Shown: positions 42,951 through 52,460, numbered from the stretch's first letter. The stretch: DNA of 64,000 nucleotides from Desulfitobacterium hafniense DCB-2 (GCF_000021925.1 NC_011830.1:396501-460500), one strand, 5' to 3'. Translations and numbers: made by a program. Notes: a model not told the origin generated them from the letters alone.

Positions 42951-43228
42951 ATGAGTTGCATTTGCATATAATGCAATAGATCCTTTTTGTTTGTGAATAT
43001 GAAAGGTACGTCATGAAGGGAAAGAGTAGAAAGAGACCTTTGTCAAAGAGAGGATGGAAAAGGTGGAAGCCATCCCGGAGGATCTTTTGAAGTGCGTCCT
43101 GGAGCGTTTGAAGGGTGAACAGATCCTTCCGTAAGGCTGCGTTAAGGCTGTGAGTGGAGCAGGAAACTGTTCAATCAGAGTGGAACCGCGGAAATCCTTC
43201 GTCTCTGGACGGAGGGTTTCTTTTTATA
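42951..43228 (+). promoter_or_regulatory. T-box riboswitch (probable tRNA-Cys sensor)
   Basis: The T-box sequence AGAGTGGAACCGCGG (43177-43191) is followed by the terminator GAAATCCTTCGTC TCTG GACGGAGGGTTTC and TTTTTA (43191-43228). Upstream, GAGAGGATGG...GGTGGAAGCCATCC resembles stem I with its AG bulge and distal loop. The specifier is likely TGC in GAAGTGCG (Cys codon followed by a purine), which agrees with cysE and cysS downstream. Uncharged tRNA-Cys would favour the antiterminator. Confidence 0.88.
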
Positions 43229-43287
43229 TTGAGTTGGTTTTCGGTGTCCTGTGGTTTTAAGATGGATTTATCTGTAGAAGGTGATAT

Positions 43288-43959
43288 GTGGTGTTTGGCC
43301 AAATTAAGCAAGACATTAAAGTGATTTTTGAAAGAGATCCGGCGGCTAAAACGATAGTTGAGGTTATCCTGTGCTATCCGGGTCTTCATGCGTTGATCGC
43401 CCATCGTCTGGCACACTGTCTGTATAAAAAGAATATGGTTTTAATCCCTCGCTTAATCTCCCAGACCTCCCGTTTTTTTACGGGGATAGAAATTCATCCC
43501 GGTGCGAAAATCGGCCAGGGGCTCTTTATTGATCACGGGATGGGAGTGGTCATCGGGGAGACGGCCGAAGTGGGGGATAATGTTACCATCTACCAAGGGG
43601 TCACTCTGGGCGGAACAGGTAAGGAAAAAGGGAAAAGACACCCTACTGTTGGGAATAATGTTTTTATCGGTTCGGGAGCTAAAATATTAGGTTCCATTAA
43701 AATTGGGGATAATGTTAAAATCGGGGCAGGATCTGTGGTCACGAAGCCTGTTCCCAGCAATACCACGGTGGTGGGTGTTCCTGGAAAGGTTGTCTCACGC
43801 CACGGGATGCCCTTAAAGGAATTGCATGTGGTTACGAAATCCGTATGTAATAAAGAGATCCGGGCAGAAGAAATGCCGGATCCTGTTCAAGAAACATTGC
43901 AAATCCTCATGGAACGGATTAATTATCTGGAGAAAAAACTAGGGGAAAAGGAGAGCTGA
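43288..43959 (+). CDS. cysE: Serine O-acetyltransferase
   Basis: 223 residues from the first of two GTG codons (AGAAGGTGA upstream). Left-handed beta-helix hexapeptide repeats: [103 protein letters not shown]. It makes O-acetylserine for cysteine synthesis. T-box controlled with cysS. Confidence 0.95.
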
Positions 43960-43964
43960 ATGCA

Positions 43965-45398
43965 ATGGCATTAAGACTATTCAACACCATGAGCCACCAA
44001 AAAGAGGAGTTTAAGCCACGGGAAGAAGGCAAAGTGGGCATGTATACCTGCGGCCCAACGGTGTACAACTACTTCCATGTGGGCAATGGACGGATGCTTG
44101 TTGTCTTTGATATGATCCGCCGCTATCTTTTATATAAAGGCTATGATGTGACCTTCGTTCAAAATTTTACCGATATTGATGATAAGATTATCAAGCGGGG
44201 CCAGGAAGAGGGAAGGGATCCCCTGGAGCTGGCCCAGGATTATATCGGAGAATATTTTAAGGATGCCGCAGCTCTTAACCTGATGCCGGCCTCCATACAT
44301 CCCAAAGCCACCGATCATATTCCGGAGATGATCGAGATTATTAAAGGCCTGGAGGAGCAAGGCTTAGCTTATGCTGTGGACGGGGACGTTTATTTTGCCG
44401 TGGACAAGCTTCCCGCTTATGGTAAGCTTTCCGGCCGGACGCTGGAGGATATGCAAGCCGGTGCCCGGGTGGAAGTAGGGGAACGCAAACAGAACCCCAT
44501 GGATTTTGCACTGTGGAAAAATGCCAAACCCGGGGAGCCCTTTTGGGAAAGCCCTTGGGGAAAAGGCCGTCCCGGCTGGCATATTGAGTGTAGTGCCATG
44601 TCCTTGAAGTATTTGGGCTCCGGCTTTGATATTCACGGAGGAGGGGGAGATTTGGTCTTCCCTCACCATGAAAATGAAATTGCCCAAGCGGAAGGATATC
44701 TCCATGGCGAGACCTTTGCCCGGTATTGGATGCATAATGCCTTTTTAACCATCAATCAACAGAAAATGTCCAAATCCCTGGGGAACTTTTTTACGGTTCG
44801 GGAGATTCTTGAACATTTCCCCGGGGAAGTGATTCGTTTTTATCTTCTGGGCACTCATTACCGCAGTCCGTTGGACTTTGATGATGAGAATCTGCAGATG
44901 GCTCAGAAAGGTTTGGAGCGTCTGCAGACCAGCATCCGCCTGGCCGATGAAGCACTGGGCCGCCAGGGACAAAACTCCGCAGATGCCGCCTCCGGGCAAA
45001 AGCTAAGGGCAGCAGCAGAAGAAGCCCGCCGGGAATTCGCAGAGGCTATGGATGACGACTTTAACTCCGCCCTGGCTTATGCCAGCCTCTTTGAGTTGGG
45101 GAAAGCCATTAACGCTCATGTGCAAGCTTATCCCTACAGCTCGGAAGGTCTGTTAAAAGCCAGAGCTACCCTTTGGGAGCTGGCTGATGTCCTGGGCTTT
45201 GATCTGGCTAAGCCTGCCAACCAAGCTGAAGCCGGCAACCAAAAACTGGATCAAGTCATGGAGCTCCTCCTGGAAGTAAGAGCCATTGCCCGGAAAAAGA
45301 AAGACTGGGAAATGTCCGACCTGATCCGGGACCGGCTGAAAGATCTGGGAATTGTTCTGGAAGATACTCCTCAAGGGGCGCGTTGGACCCTGAAATAG
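43965..45398 (+). CDS. cysS: Cysteinyl-tRNA synthetase
   Basis: 477 residues. [19 protein letters not shown] with the zinc Cys and HxGN motif; the zinc-site region [39 protein letters not shown] in [20 protein letters not shown]-like C-terminal domain. AAAGGAGAG upstream, five bases after cysE. Confidence 0.96.
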
Positions 45399-45428
45399 AA
45401 AGGAGGGAAGGGCATTCTGCCCGCTCCC

Positions 45429-45902
45429 ATGCCAAGATCCTGGCAGGAAATGAATGCCCTTACCCTGGCCTATCTGGGAGATGTGGTCTATGAGCTTTGG
45501 GTCAGGACCCATCTTCTCAATAATGGCTATGAAAAGGTTAATGAACTTCACCGCCTGGCTACCCAATATGTCCGGGCGGGGACCCAAGCCAAGCTTCTTC
45601 ACCATATTCTCCCTCATCTCGATGAACAGGAGCTCTCGGTGGTTCACCGGGGCAGAAATGCTAAAGGGGGCCACCCTAAAAGCACCGATGTCGTAACATA
45701 CCGCTATGCCACCGGCTTTGAAGCGCTGGTAGGCTATTGGCAGCTAACCGGCAGGACAGAGCGTATGCTGTGGGCCTTTGAGCAGGTGGACCAATTTGTT
45801 GGGGAAGAGGATGAAGGAAAAGGCAAGGGAGAAACAGCCAAGGAAGAAGAATCCATCACTGATGCATTGAGCCCGGCGGAGCAGTCGGAGATAGACTGCT
45901 GA
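45429..45902 (+). CDS. mrnC: Mini-ribonuclease III
   Basis: 157 residues. LTLAYLGDVVYELWVRTHLL and GRNAKGGHPKSTDVVTYRYATGFEALVGYWQLTGRTERM form an RNase III catalytic domain without the double-strand RNA-binding domain, as in MrnC, which matures 23S rRNA ends. Low-complexity tail EEDEGKGKGETAKEEE. Confidence 0.93.
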   Translation: MPRSWQEMNALTLAYLGDVVYELWVRTHLLNNGYEKVNELHRLATQYVRAGTQAKLLHHILPHLDEQELSVVHRGRNAKGGHPKSTDVVTYRYATGFEALVGYWQLTGRTERMLWAFEQVDQFVGEEDEGKGKGETAKEEESITDALSPAEQSEIDC

Positions 45903-45933
45903 AGTCGGGGGAGGAATATAGGGGGAGAGAGAA

Positions 45934-46638
45934 GTGAATGTTGAACTGATTCAATACACACCGGATCCGGAAAAAGTCATTGCTGCCGCTGCTCGTTTGT
46001 GCTATTCGCCTGATCCGGTTCCGGAGCTCATGGAAAAGTTGGATGAGGAAAAGGTAGCCAATCTTGTCCAGAAGCTTCGCGCCATGGGTCATCTTTCGAC
46101 CTTTGAACACATTAGCTTTCAATTCTCCATCGATGGGGTATCCCGTGCGTTATCCCATCAATTGGTTCGCCATCGGATCGCCAGCTATTCTCAACGATCA
46201 CAGCGGTATGTAAAAGAAGAGGGGTTTGACTTCGTCACCCCCCCGACCATACGCCGTAATCCCCAAACCCAGGAACGCTTCGAGAATATTATGGCCACTC
46301 TGCAGGAGGAATACCAAGCTCTGTTGGCGATGGTTCCCGCAGAGGATGCCCGTTATATCCTTCCCAATGCCTGCACCACCTCGTTGATGGCTACCTTTAA
46401 TGCCCGCTCTTTGCTGAATTTCTTCGAACATCGAACCTGCATGCGCGCCCAGTGGGAAATTCGCATCCTGGCCGAAAAAATGCTGGAGCTGGTCCGGGAA
46501 GTTGCCCCTAATGTTTTTGGTCAAGCCGGGCCTACCTGTGTCACTCAAGGGGTTTGTCACGAAGGGGCCATGAGCTGCGGACGGATCAAGGCACTGAAGA
46601 AGGAAGCGGAAAGGATGACCCTAATCTATGACCGATGA
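45934..46638 (+). CDS. thyX: Flavin-dependent thymidylate synthase
   Basis: 234 residues from a GTG start. ThyX motif RHRIASYSQRSQRY (RHRxxSxxxxSxR) in the middle, and NARSLLNFFEHRTCMRAQWEIR near the substrate site. It makes dTMP with FAD and methylene-THF. Overlaps rlmB by 11 bases. Confidence 0.95.
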   Translation: MNVELIQYTPDPEKVIAAAARLCYSPDPVPELMEKLDEEKVANLVQKLRAMGHLSTFEHISFQFSIDGVSRALSHQLVRHRIASYSQRSQRYVKEEGFDFVTPPTIRRNPQTQERFENIMATLQEEYQALLAMVPAEDARYILPNACTTSLMATFNARSLLNFFEHRTCMRAQWEIRILAEKMLELVREVAPNVFGQAGPTCVTQGVCHEGAMSCGRIKALKKEAERMTLIYDR

Positions 46639-47368
46639 AATCGTCTATGGACGCAACGCTGTTTGGGAACTTCTCCAATCGGGCAAACCCGTCAATAAGC
46701 TCCTCCTGCAAGGGGAAGGCACGGCCGGCCGCTTCCAGGACATAGTCAGCCATGCCCGGGCTCAGAAGATTCCCTTTCAATTTGTGGATAAAGCAGCTCT
46801 GGATCGTTTAACTGAAAAAGCCAAGCATCAAGGAATCCTGGCCTACGTCGCCCCCCGGGAATATGCCGAAGTGGACGATATCCTCGCTCTGGCCGGAGAA
46901 AAAGGGGAAGATCCTTTTATCCTTGTTCTGGACGAAGTGGAAGATCCCCATAATCTGGGTGCCCTCATTCGGACCGCCGATGCTGCGGGAGTCCACGGGG
47001 TAATTATCCCCAAGCGGCGCAGTGTATCTCTGACCGCCACAGTAGCGAAGACCTCAGCCGGTGCCGTAGAGCATGTCCTGGTAGCCCGGGTAGGGAATCT
47101 GGTTCAGACCCTGAAGGACCTCCAAAAGGCAGGATGCTGGGTCTCAGGAGCTGAAGCGGAGGGAACGGAAGTCTACCGGTCCGACCTCACAGGGGCGCGG
47201 GTCATCGTCATCGGAAGCGAAGGGAAGGGATTGAGCCGGCTGGTCAAGGAGACCTGTGATGAGATCGTCAGTCTGCCTATGAAGGGACGGATCAATTCAT
47301 TAAACGCCAGTGTGGCGGGTTCCATTCTTATGTACGAGGTTCTTCGTCAGCGGGGCAGCAGGAATTAG
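46628..47368 (+). CDS. rlmB: 23S rRNA (guanosine-2'-O-)-methyltransferase
   Basis: 246 residues. N-terminal substrate-binding domain (VYGRNAVWELLQSGKPVNKLLLQ), then a SPOUT knot: LVLDEVEDPHNLGALIRTADAAGVHGVIIPKRRS, VIVIGSEGKGLSRLVKETCDEIVSLPMKGRINSLNASVAGSILMYEVLRQR. Confidence 0.94.
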   Translation: MTDEIVYGRNAVWELLQSGKPVNKLLLQGEGTAGRFQDIVSHARAQKIPFQFVDKAALDRLTEKAKHQGILAYVAPREYAEVDDILALAGEKGEDPFILVLDEVEDPHNLGALIRTADAAGVHGVIIPKRRSVSLTATVAKTSAGAVEHVLVARVGNLVQTLKDLQKAGCWVSGAEAEGTEVYRSDLTGARVIVIGSEGKGLSRLVKETCDEIVSLPMKGRINSLNASVAGSILMYEVLRQRGSRN

Positions 47369-47527
47369 GTTATAAAGGATAACCCCATAATGGATTTGTA
47401 TTGCAAAAATCTTGTAAATCAACCTAAACTATGGGATAATTGGAGCCAATCATGGAAAGGGCCGGGGCCAAAAGCCCAAACCCGGCTTGTAGAGTGCATG
47501 AGACGACATAACCTCTAAAACTTCGCC

Positions 47528-47557
47528 TTGACGCTTCCGTTTTTTTCAAGGTATAAT
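47528..47557 (+). promoter_or_regulatory. SigA-type promoter of sigH
   Basis: TTGACG, 18 bases, TATAAT, then a ~65-base leader to the TTG start of sigH. The rest of 47369-47629 holds a GC-rich imperfect hairpin (GGGCCGGGGCC region) but nothing else I can name. Confidence 0.7.
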
Positions 47558-47629
47558 GAGTATGTTCTTGAGGACAAGAGCGATAATCCATTACAACATC
47601 TTCATCACCATGATACGGGAGGGATCGCT

Positions 47630-48283
47630 TTGACACTTAACGCCCAACTTGAAGCGTTGGAAGAGTGCGACACGAATGAAGTCATAGTGGATGAAGAAGT
47701 GGTAGAGCTGGCCAAAAACGGTGATGCCGAAGCACAGGAATACTTAATTAATAAGTACAAGAACTTTGTCAGAGCAAAAGCAAGATCATACTTCCTGATC
47801 GGAGCAGATCGTGAAGATATTATCCAAGAGGGTATGATTGGACTCTACAAAGCGATTCGAGATTTCCGTGGTGATAAGCTCTCCTCGTTCCGAGCCTTTG
47901 CTGAGCTGTGTATTACAAGGCAGATTATTACCGCCATTAAGACGGCTACCCGGCAAAAGCATATTCCTTTGAATTCCTACGTGTCCTTAAATAAACCTAT
48001 CTATGACGAAGATTCGGATAGAACCTTATTGGATGTGATTTCCGGCACCAGAATAACCGACCCGGAGGAATTGATCATCAGTCAGGAAGAGTTCGACGAT
48101 ATCGAAGAAAAGATGGGTGAGATCTTGAGTTCCTTGGAGTGGAAAGTCCTGATGGCTTACCTTGAAGGAAAATCCTATCAAGAGATTGCTGTAGACCTAC
48201 ATAGACATGTGAAATCCATTGATAATGCTCTCCAAAGAGTAAAAAGGAAGCTTGAGCGTTACTTAGAACGTCGTGATGGATAA
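47630..48283 (+). CDS. sigH: RNA polymerase sigma factor SigH
   Basis: 217 residues from a TTG with GGGAGGG six bases upstream. Region 2: LINKYKNFVRAKARSYFLIGADREDIIQEGMIGLYKAIRDFRGDKLSSFRAFAELCITRQIITAIKTATRQKHIPLNSYVSLNKP is nearly diagnostic of SigH. Region 4: LEWKVLMAYLEGKSYQEIAVDLHRHVKSIDNALQRVKRKL. It directs early-sporulation and post-exponential genes. Placement after rlmB and before rpmG-secE-nusG is conserved. Confidence 0.96.
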   Translation: MTLNAQLEALEECDTNEVIVDEEVVELAKNGDAEAQEYLINKYKNFVRAKARSYFLIGADREDIIQEGMIGLYKAIRDFRGDKLSSFRAFAELCITRQIITAIKTATRQKHIPLNSYVSLNKPIYDEDSDRTLLDVISGTRITDPEELIISQEEFDDIEEKMGEILSSLEWKVLMAYLEGKSYQEIAVDLHRHVKSIDNALQRVKRKLERYLERRDG

Positions 48284-48356
48284 GCTTGAAGTCAGGAGTC
48301 CGGATTTATGTGCATTTTGGAGAACAAGCTATGCTCTGCTATGAGAGGATCATGTG

Positions 48357-48379
48357 CCGGCTTGATGGAGTCGGTTTTT
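48357..48379 (+). terminator. Intrinsic terminator between sigH and the tRNA genes
   Basis: CCGGCT and AGTCGG arms (one G-T pair) followed by TTTTT. Confidence 0.6.
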
Positions 48380-48472
48380 CATTTTCGAGTTCAACTCAAT
48401 CACTTACTGTAGATTTCTTTTAGAAAAAGGGTGTATTTTTTTAGCTTTTGGTATATAATGAATGAGTGACTT

Positions 48473-48556
48473 GGGTAGGTGGCCGAGTGGTTAAAGGCGG
48501 CAGACTGTAAATCTGTTCCGAAAGGTACGGTGGTTCGAATCCATTCCTGCCCACCA
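48473..48556 (+). tRNA. tRNA-Tyr (GTA)
   Basis: 84-base class II tRNA. Acceptor GGGTAGG/CCTGCCC, anticodon loop CTGTAAA with anticodon GTA, long variable arm, T-loop GGTTCGAATCC, encoded ACCA end. A TATAAT box lies at 48454-48459. Confidence 0.95.
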
Positions 48557-48564
48557 CTAAACAT

Positions 48565-48639
<75 letters not shown>

Positions 48640-48650
48640 AAGACGAAAAT

Positions 48651-48679
48651 CCGCATGGCTAAAGCTCTGCGGTTTTTTT
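48651..48679 (+). terminator. Intrinsic terminator after the tRNA pair
   Basis: CCGCA/TGCGG with inner GCT/AGC pairs, then a T7 run. Confidence 0.85.
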
Positions 48680-48716
48680 ATATTGAATTATATTGCATAC
48701 TAAATTTTTCAAATTC

Positions 48717-48745
48717 TTGACATGCTAAATTACATATGATAATGT
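48717..48745 (+). promoter_or_regulatory. Promoter of the rpmG-secE-nusG operon
   Basis: TTGACA, 17 bases, TAATGT (a TATGAT overlaps it upstream). Confidence 0.6.
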
Positions 48746-48801
48746 ATTATGAGCATGGATTGAATGCGGATTTTTAGTTGTGCCCAGGGAGGTGTTCGTG
48801 A

Positions 48802-48951
48802 ATGCGTGTTGGCATTACTTTAGCTTGTACCGAGTGCAAAAACCGGAATTATGCTTCCATAAAAAATAAGAAAAATAACCCGGATCGTTTGGAAGTTAAA
48901 AAGTATTGTAAGTTTTGCAAGTCCCACACAGCTCACAAAGAAACCAAGTAA
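48802..48951 (+). CDS. rpmG: 50S ribosomal protein L33
   Basis: A 49-residue protein, MRVGITLACTECKNRNYASIKNKKNNPDRLEVKKYCKFCKSHTAHKETK. It has the four zinc-binding cysteines (CTEC, CKFC) of zinc-type L33. GGGAGGTG lies seven bases before the ATG. Start of the rpmG-secE-nusG-rplK-rplA group. Confidence 0.97.
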   Translation: MRVGITLACTECKNRNYASIKNKKNNPDRLEVKKYCKFCKSHTAHKETK

Positions 48952-49060
48952 TTTATAGCTGGGCGTTGGGCGAATTGTCTTTATGTCTTGGCCCAAAAGT
49001 CTGTACGCCGGGCTGCGTTGTCAATGATGGTGGCTCAGAGTCTTGTAAGGATGTGATTGG

Positions 49061-49279
49061 ATGGGCGCAGTTAAGAAGCAAACGAATGCTCCTGCAAAAG
49101 AAAAGTCCACAGAGTACTTTAAAGGAGTATGGAGTGAACTTAAAAAAGTACACTGGCCGGACCGCAAACAGCTTTTGACTTATACAGGAGTGGTTCTCGT
49201 CGCTGTGGCTATTGTAGCTGTTATGCTGTGGGTTGTAGACAGCGGATTAAGTATCTTAATGACCAAGATTCTCGGATAG
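49061..49279 (+). CDS. secE: Preprotein translocase subunit SecE
   Basis: 72 residues. A charged N terminus, the conserved EYFKGVWSELKKVHWPDRKQLLTYTGVV amphipathic segment, and one membrane helix (VLVAVAIVAVMLWVV). Short single-span form usual in Gram-positives. Confidence 0.95.
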   Translation: MGAVKKQTNAPAKEKSTEYFKGVWSELKKVHWPDRKQLLTYTGVVLVAVAIVAVMLWVVDSGLSILMTKILG

Positions 49280-49353
49280 GTACTCAAACAGGTTGCCCCT
49301 GAAAGTAAGGCAAGTTAGTTTGGGGCCTTGTATTGGAGGTTCCTGTTCGAAAT

Positions 49354-49881
49354 ATGACTAAGAACTGGTATGTTATTCACACTTATTCCGGCTATGAGAA
49401 TAAGGTGAAGACCAATCTTGAAAAGCGCGTAGAATCCATGAACATGGAGGATAAAATCTTTCGTGTTCTTGTTCCCATGGAAGATGAGATTGAAATCAAA
49501 AATGGGAAGAAGAAGATCGCCAAGCGTAAAGTTTTCCCGGGCTATGTTCTGGTGGAAATGGATATGACGGACGATTCATGGTATGTGGTGCGCAATACTC
49601 CGGGTGTGACAGGCTTTGTCGGCACCGGGGCCAAGCCCATTCCCTTGCTGGATCATGAAGTACAAGCTATTCTAAAGCAAATGGGTGTGGAAGAAGTCCG
49701 TACACGTGTGGATTATACCGTGGGTCAAAACGTACGTGTAATATCAGGTCCTTTTAAGGATTTCATCGCTTCTGTTCGGGAAATCCTTGAAGATAAAGGG
49801 AAGCTGCGGGTATCTGTGTCCATGTTTGGACGGGAGACTCCGGTGGAACTTGATTTTGCTCAGGTCGAGAAAGTCGACTAG
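49354..49881 (+). CDS. nusG: Transcription antitermination factor NusG
   Basis: 175 residues from the ATG at 49354, MTKNWYVIHTYSGYENKVKTNLEKR. The NGN domain continues through VFPGYVLVEMDMTDDSWYVVRNTPGVTGFVG, and the KOW motif is VGQNVRVISGPFKDFIASVREI. A TGGAGGT site lies ~13 bases upstream, slightly far. Confidence 0.96.
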   Translation: MTKNWYVIHTYSGYENKVKTNLEKRVESMNMEDKIFRVLVPMEDEIEIKNGKKKIAKRKVFPGYVLVEMDMTDDSWYVVRNTPGVTGFVGTGAKPIPLLDHEVQAILKQMGVEEVRTRVDYTVGQNVRVISGPFKDFIASVREILEDKGKLRVSVSMFGRETPVELDFAQVEKVD

Positions 49882-49928
49882 TGTCCTTCTCACTGGGCAG
49901 GAAATTACCCTATTAAGGAGGTGTAACT

Positions 49929-50357
49929 ATGGCAAAGAAAGTCGTTGGTTTGGTTAAATTAGCGATCAACGCAGGTAAAGCAAATCCGGCACCTCCGGTT
50001 GGTCCAGCTCTTGGTCAGCACGGGGTCAACATTATGGCCTTCTGCAAAGAATACAACGAGCGTACAAAGGATCAAGCGGGATTAATTATTCCGGTTGAAA
50101 TTACCGTTTATGAGGACCGTTCCTTTACCTTTATTACCAAAACTCCGCCAGCATCTATTTTGTTGAAGAAAGCTGCGAACATTAATTCAGGTTCTTCAGA
50201 GCCTAACCGTAAAAAGGTGGCTCAGGTGAGCAAAACTAAAGTTCGTGAGATCGCTGAAACCAAGATGAAAGACCTCAATGCAGCAAGCGTTGAAGCGGCT
50301 ATGAGTATGGTTGAAGGTACTGCGCGCAGTATGGGAATCACCATCGTCGAAGGTTAA
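49929..50357 (+). CDS. rplK: 50S ribosomal protein L11
   Basis: 142 residues. AKKVVGLVKLAINAGKANPAPPVGPALGQHGVNIMAFCKEYNERTKDQAG is the canonical N-terminal domain; the C-terminal rRNA-binding domain contains EIAETKMKDLNAASVEAAMSMVEGTARSMGI. Confidence 0.97.
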   Translation: MAKKVVGLVKLAINAGKANPAPPVGPALGQHGVNIMAFCKEYNERTKDQAGLIIPVEITVYEDRSFTFITKTPPASILLKKAANINSGSSEPNRKKVAQVSKTKVREIAETKMKDLNAASVEAAMSMVEGTARSMGITIVEG

Positions 50358-50406
50358 TGATTTTTGTGGGAGGGCTCGTCCCGAAGAACCACTAGGAGGT
50401 TAAAGA

Positions 50407-51099
50407 ATGGCCAAAGTAGGTAAAAACTATCAAGAAGCAGTTAAAGCTTTTGACCGTGCTGCTCTTCATGAGCCTATGGAAGCTTTAGCAGTCGTTAAGA
50501 AGATCGCTAAAGCAAAGTTTGACGAAACTGTTGAAGTAGCATTCAAGCTCGGTATCGATACCCGTCATGCGGACCAACAAATCCGTGGAGCCCTTGTGCT
50601 TCCTCACGGAACCGGTAAAACCCGCAGTGTGTTAGTCTTCGCTAAAGGCGATAAAGCTAAAGAAGCTGAGGCTGCCGGTGCAGATTTTGTTGGTGCTGAA
50701 GACATGATTGCGAAAATCGAGCAGGGTTGGTTTGGTTTCGATGTGGTTGTTGCTACACCGGATATGATGGGTATGGTCGGTAAACTGGGTCGTGTGCTCG
50801 GTCCTAAAGGACTTATGCCAAACCCCAAGACCGGTACCGTTACCTTTGATGTAGCCAAAGCTGTCAAAGAGATCAAAGCCGGTAAGATTGAATATCGTGC
50901 TGACAAAGCCGGTATCATTCATGCCCCTATCGGCAAAGTTTCCTTCAGCGAAGAACAACTCTATCAGAACTATAAGGTTCTGGTTGAGACCTTGGTTAAA
51001 GCGAAGCCGGCTGCCGCTAAGGGTCAGTATATCCGCAGCGTCACAGTGTCCTCTACTATGGGACCTGGAGTACGGATTAACCCGGTCAAAGCCAATTAA
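50407..51099 (+). CDS. rplA: 50S ribosomal protein L1
   Basis: 230 residues, full length. MAKVGKNYQEAVKAF...FDETVEVAFKLGIDTRHADQQIRGALVLPHGTGK, DMMGMVGKLGRVLGPKGLMPNPKTGTVT, IEYRADKAGIIHAPIGKVSF. AGGAGG precedes the ATG. Confidence 0.97.
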   Translation: MAKVGKNYQEAVKAFDRAALHEPMEALAVVKKIAKAKFDETVEVAFKLGIDTRHADQQIRGALVLPHGTGKTRSVLVFAKGDKAKEAEAAGADFVGAEDMIAKIEQGWFGFDVVVATPDMMGMVGKLGRVLGPKGLMPNPKTGTVTFDVAKAVKEIKAGKIEYRADKAGIIHAPIGKVSFSEEQLYQNYKVLVETLVKAKPAAAKGQYIRSVTVSSTMGPGVRINPVKAN

Positions 51100-51129
51100 T
51101 TGGATTCCAAAAAGTGTCTGGAATATTTC

Positions 51130-51158
51130 TTGACAGGTTTGCATAGATAAGCTATACT
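51130..51158 (+). promoter_or_regulatory. Promoter of rplJ-rplL
   Basis: TTGACA, 17 bases, TATACT. Transcription would start near 51165, at the L10 leader. Confidence 0.85.
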
Positions 51159-51164
51159 CTACTA

Positions 51165-51300
51165 GAATTGAATAGCCTTCCACTGTAGACAGCAGGTGCT
51201 CTTAGAGCTTAATATCCCTGCCGAGGTTGGAAAGATAGCCTTAAGTTATATTGGGCCTTCTTAACCTCTGCAGTCAAAGCGGGGGTTTTTCTATTAGTGT
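51165..51300 (+). ncRNA. Ribosomal protein L10 leader
   Basis: The leader contains CTGTAGACAGCAGGTGCTC, then CTTAATATCCCTGCCGAGG, and ends AACCTCTGCAGTCAAAGCGGGGGTTTTTCT. This is the usual L10 leader layout, where the L10(L12)4 complex binds and favours a terminator. Autogenous control of rplJ and rplL. Confidence 0.85.
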
Positions 51301-51327
51301 GGGTATTTCGGAAGGAGGTGGACTTAA

Positions 51328-51852
51328 GTGCCAAATATCGAAGAAAAAGCACAAGTGGTTGCGGAGATTAAGGAGCGGTTCCAAAACTCCACAGGGGTCG
51401 TACTGGCTGATTATCGCGGCCTGACCGTTGCTCAAGTAACTCAACTGCGTGCCCAACTGCGTCAAGCCGGTGTCGAATACCATGTATTGAAAAACACCAT
51501 GGTTCGCCGGGCGGCTCATGAAGTCGGTATCGAAGGTTTGGATGGATATCTGGAAGGACCTACAGCCGTTGCTTTCAGTGCTGATCCAGTGGCTGGAGCT
51601 AAAGTATTAGCTGATTTTGCTAAGACCTCGAAGACCTTTGCTATCAAAGCAGGCGTGGTCGAAGGAAAAGTCGTTGACGAAGCGGGAGTTAAAGCCCTTG
51701 CGGAACTTCCTTCTCGCGAAGTTCTCCTTGCTCAAGTCCTGCGAGGAATGCAAGCACCCCTCGTCGGCATGGCCAATGTACTTCAAGGACCAATCCGCAA
51801 AATGGGTTATGCCTTGGAAGAAGTGCGTAAGCTTAAAGAAGCTCAGGCGTAA
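51328..51852 (+). CDS. rplJ: 50S ribosomal protein L10
   Basis: 174 residues from a GTG with AAGGAGGTGG upstream. Conserved VLADYRGLTVAQVTQLRAQLRQAGVEYHVLKNTMVRRA, then GLDGYLEGPTAVAFS. The C-terminal helix binds L7/L12 dimers. Confidence 0.96.
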   Translation: MPNIEEKAQVVAEIKERFQNSTGVVLADYRGLTVAQVTQLRAQLRQAGVEYHVLKNTMVRRAAHEVGIEGLDGYLEGPTAVAFSADPVAGAKVLADFAKTSKTFAIKAGVVEGKVVDEAGVKALAELPSREVLLAQVLRGMQAPLVGMANVLQGPIRKMGYALEEVRKLKEAQA

Positions 51853-52010
51853 GCAGGATTTAAAACGCTGCGCTGAGGATGGGAACTACGATGTTCGGGT
51901 TATGATGGGGGGCCTGGCCCTCAAAGCATCGTAACTGAATTATAATGATTTCCGTAAATGGATTCCAAAACAAAAATTAATTTTAAGTGATATTAGGGAG
52001 GAAAATTTCA

Positions 52011-52385
52011 ATGTCTAAAACTGCTGAAATTCTCGAAGCCGTAAAAGGCTTAACCGTTCTCGAGCTTGCTGAGCTCGTCAAAGCTTTCGAAGAAGAATTT
52101 GGTGTTAGTGCTGCTGCTCCTGTAGCTGTAGCTGCTGCTCCTGGCGCTGCTGCTGCTCCTGTTGCTGAAGAGCAAACCGAATTCGATGTTGTTCTTATGA
52201 ATGCTGGTGCCGGAAAAATCAACGTCATCAAAGTTGTTCGCGAAATCACCGGTCTTGGCCTGAAAGAAGCTAAAGAACTGGTTGACGGCGCTCCAAAGCC
52301 TGTTAAAGAAAAAGTCAGCAAAGATGATGCCGAAGCTATCAAAGCTAAGCTCGTTGAAGCTGGTGCAACTGTCGAAGTTAAGTAA
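52011..52385 (+). CDS. rplL: 50S ribosomal protein L7/L12
   Basis: 124 residues from ATG 52011 (GGGAGGAAAA upstream). N-terminal dimerisation helix (ILEAVKGLTVLELAELVKAFEEEFGV), Ala-rich hinge (AAAPGAAAAPVAEEQTEF) and C-terminal domain (KINVIKVVREITGLGLKEAKELVDGAPKPVKEKVSKDDAEAIKAKLVEAGATVEVK). Confidence 0.97.
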   Translation: MSKTAEILEAVKGLTVLELAELVKAFEEEFGVSAAAPVAVAAAPGAAAAPVAEEQTEFDVVLMNAGAGKINVIKVVREITGLGLKEAKELVDGAPKPVKEKVSKDDAEAIKAKLVEAGATVEVK

Positions 52386-52406
52386 GTTTAGCCTATAATA
52401 GTGCTT

Positions 52407-52457
52407 AAAGAAGGCGCCCTTCTCCACCCATAAAGGTGAGAGGAGGGCGCCTTCTTT
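52407..52457. terminator. Strong bidirectional terminator after rplL
   Basis: AAAGAAGGCGCCCTTCTC pairs with GAGAGGAGGGCGCCTTCTTT (one mismatch or bulge). The stem is long and GC-rich with A and T runs on opposite sides, so it can serve rplL and the convergent regulator. Confidence 0.92.
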
Positions 52458-52460
52458 GGT

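Noticed and set aside
48952..49060. A tRNA-Trp gene between rpmG and secE, as found in some Firmicutes
   Set aside because: No cloverleaf, T-loop GTTCGA or CCA end could be found in this gap.
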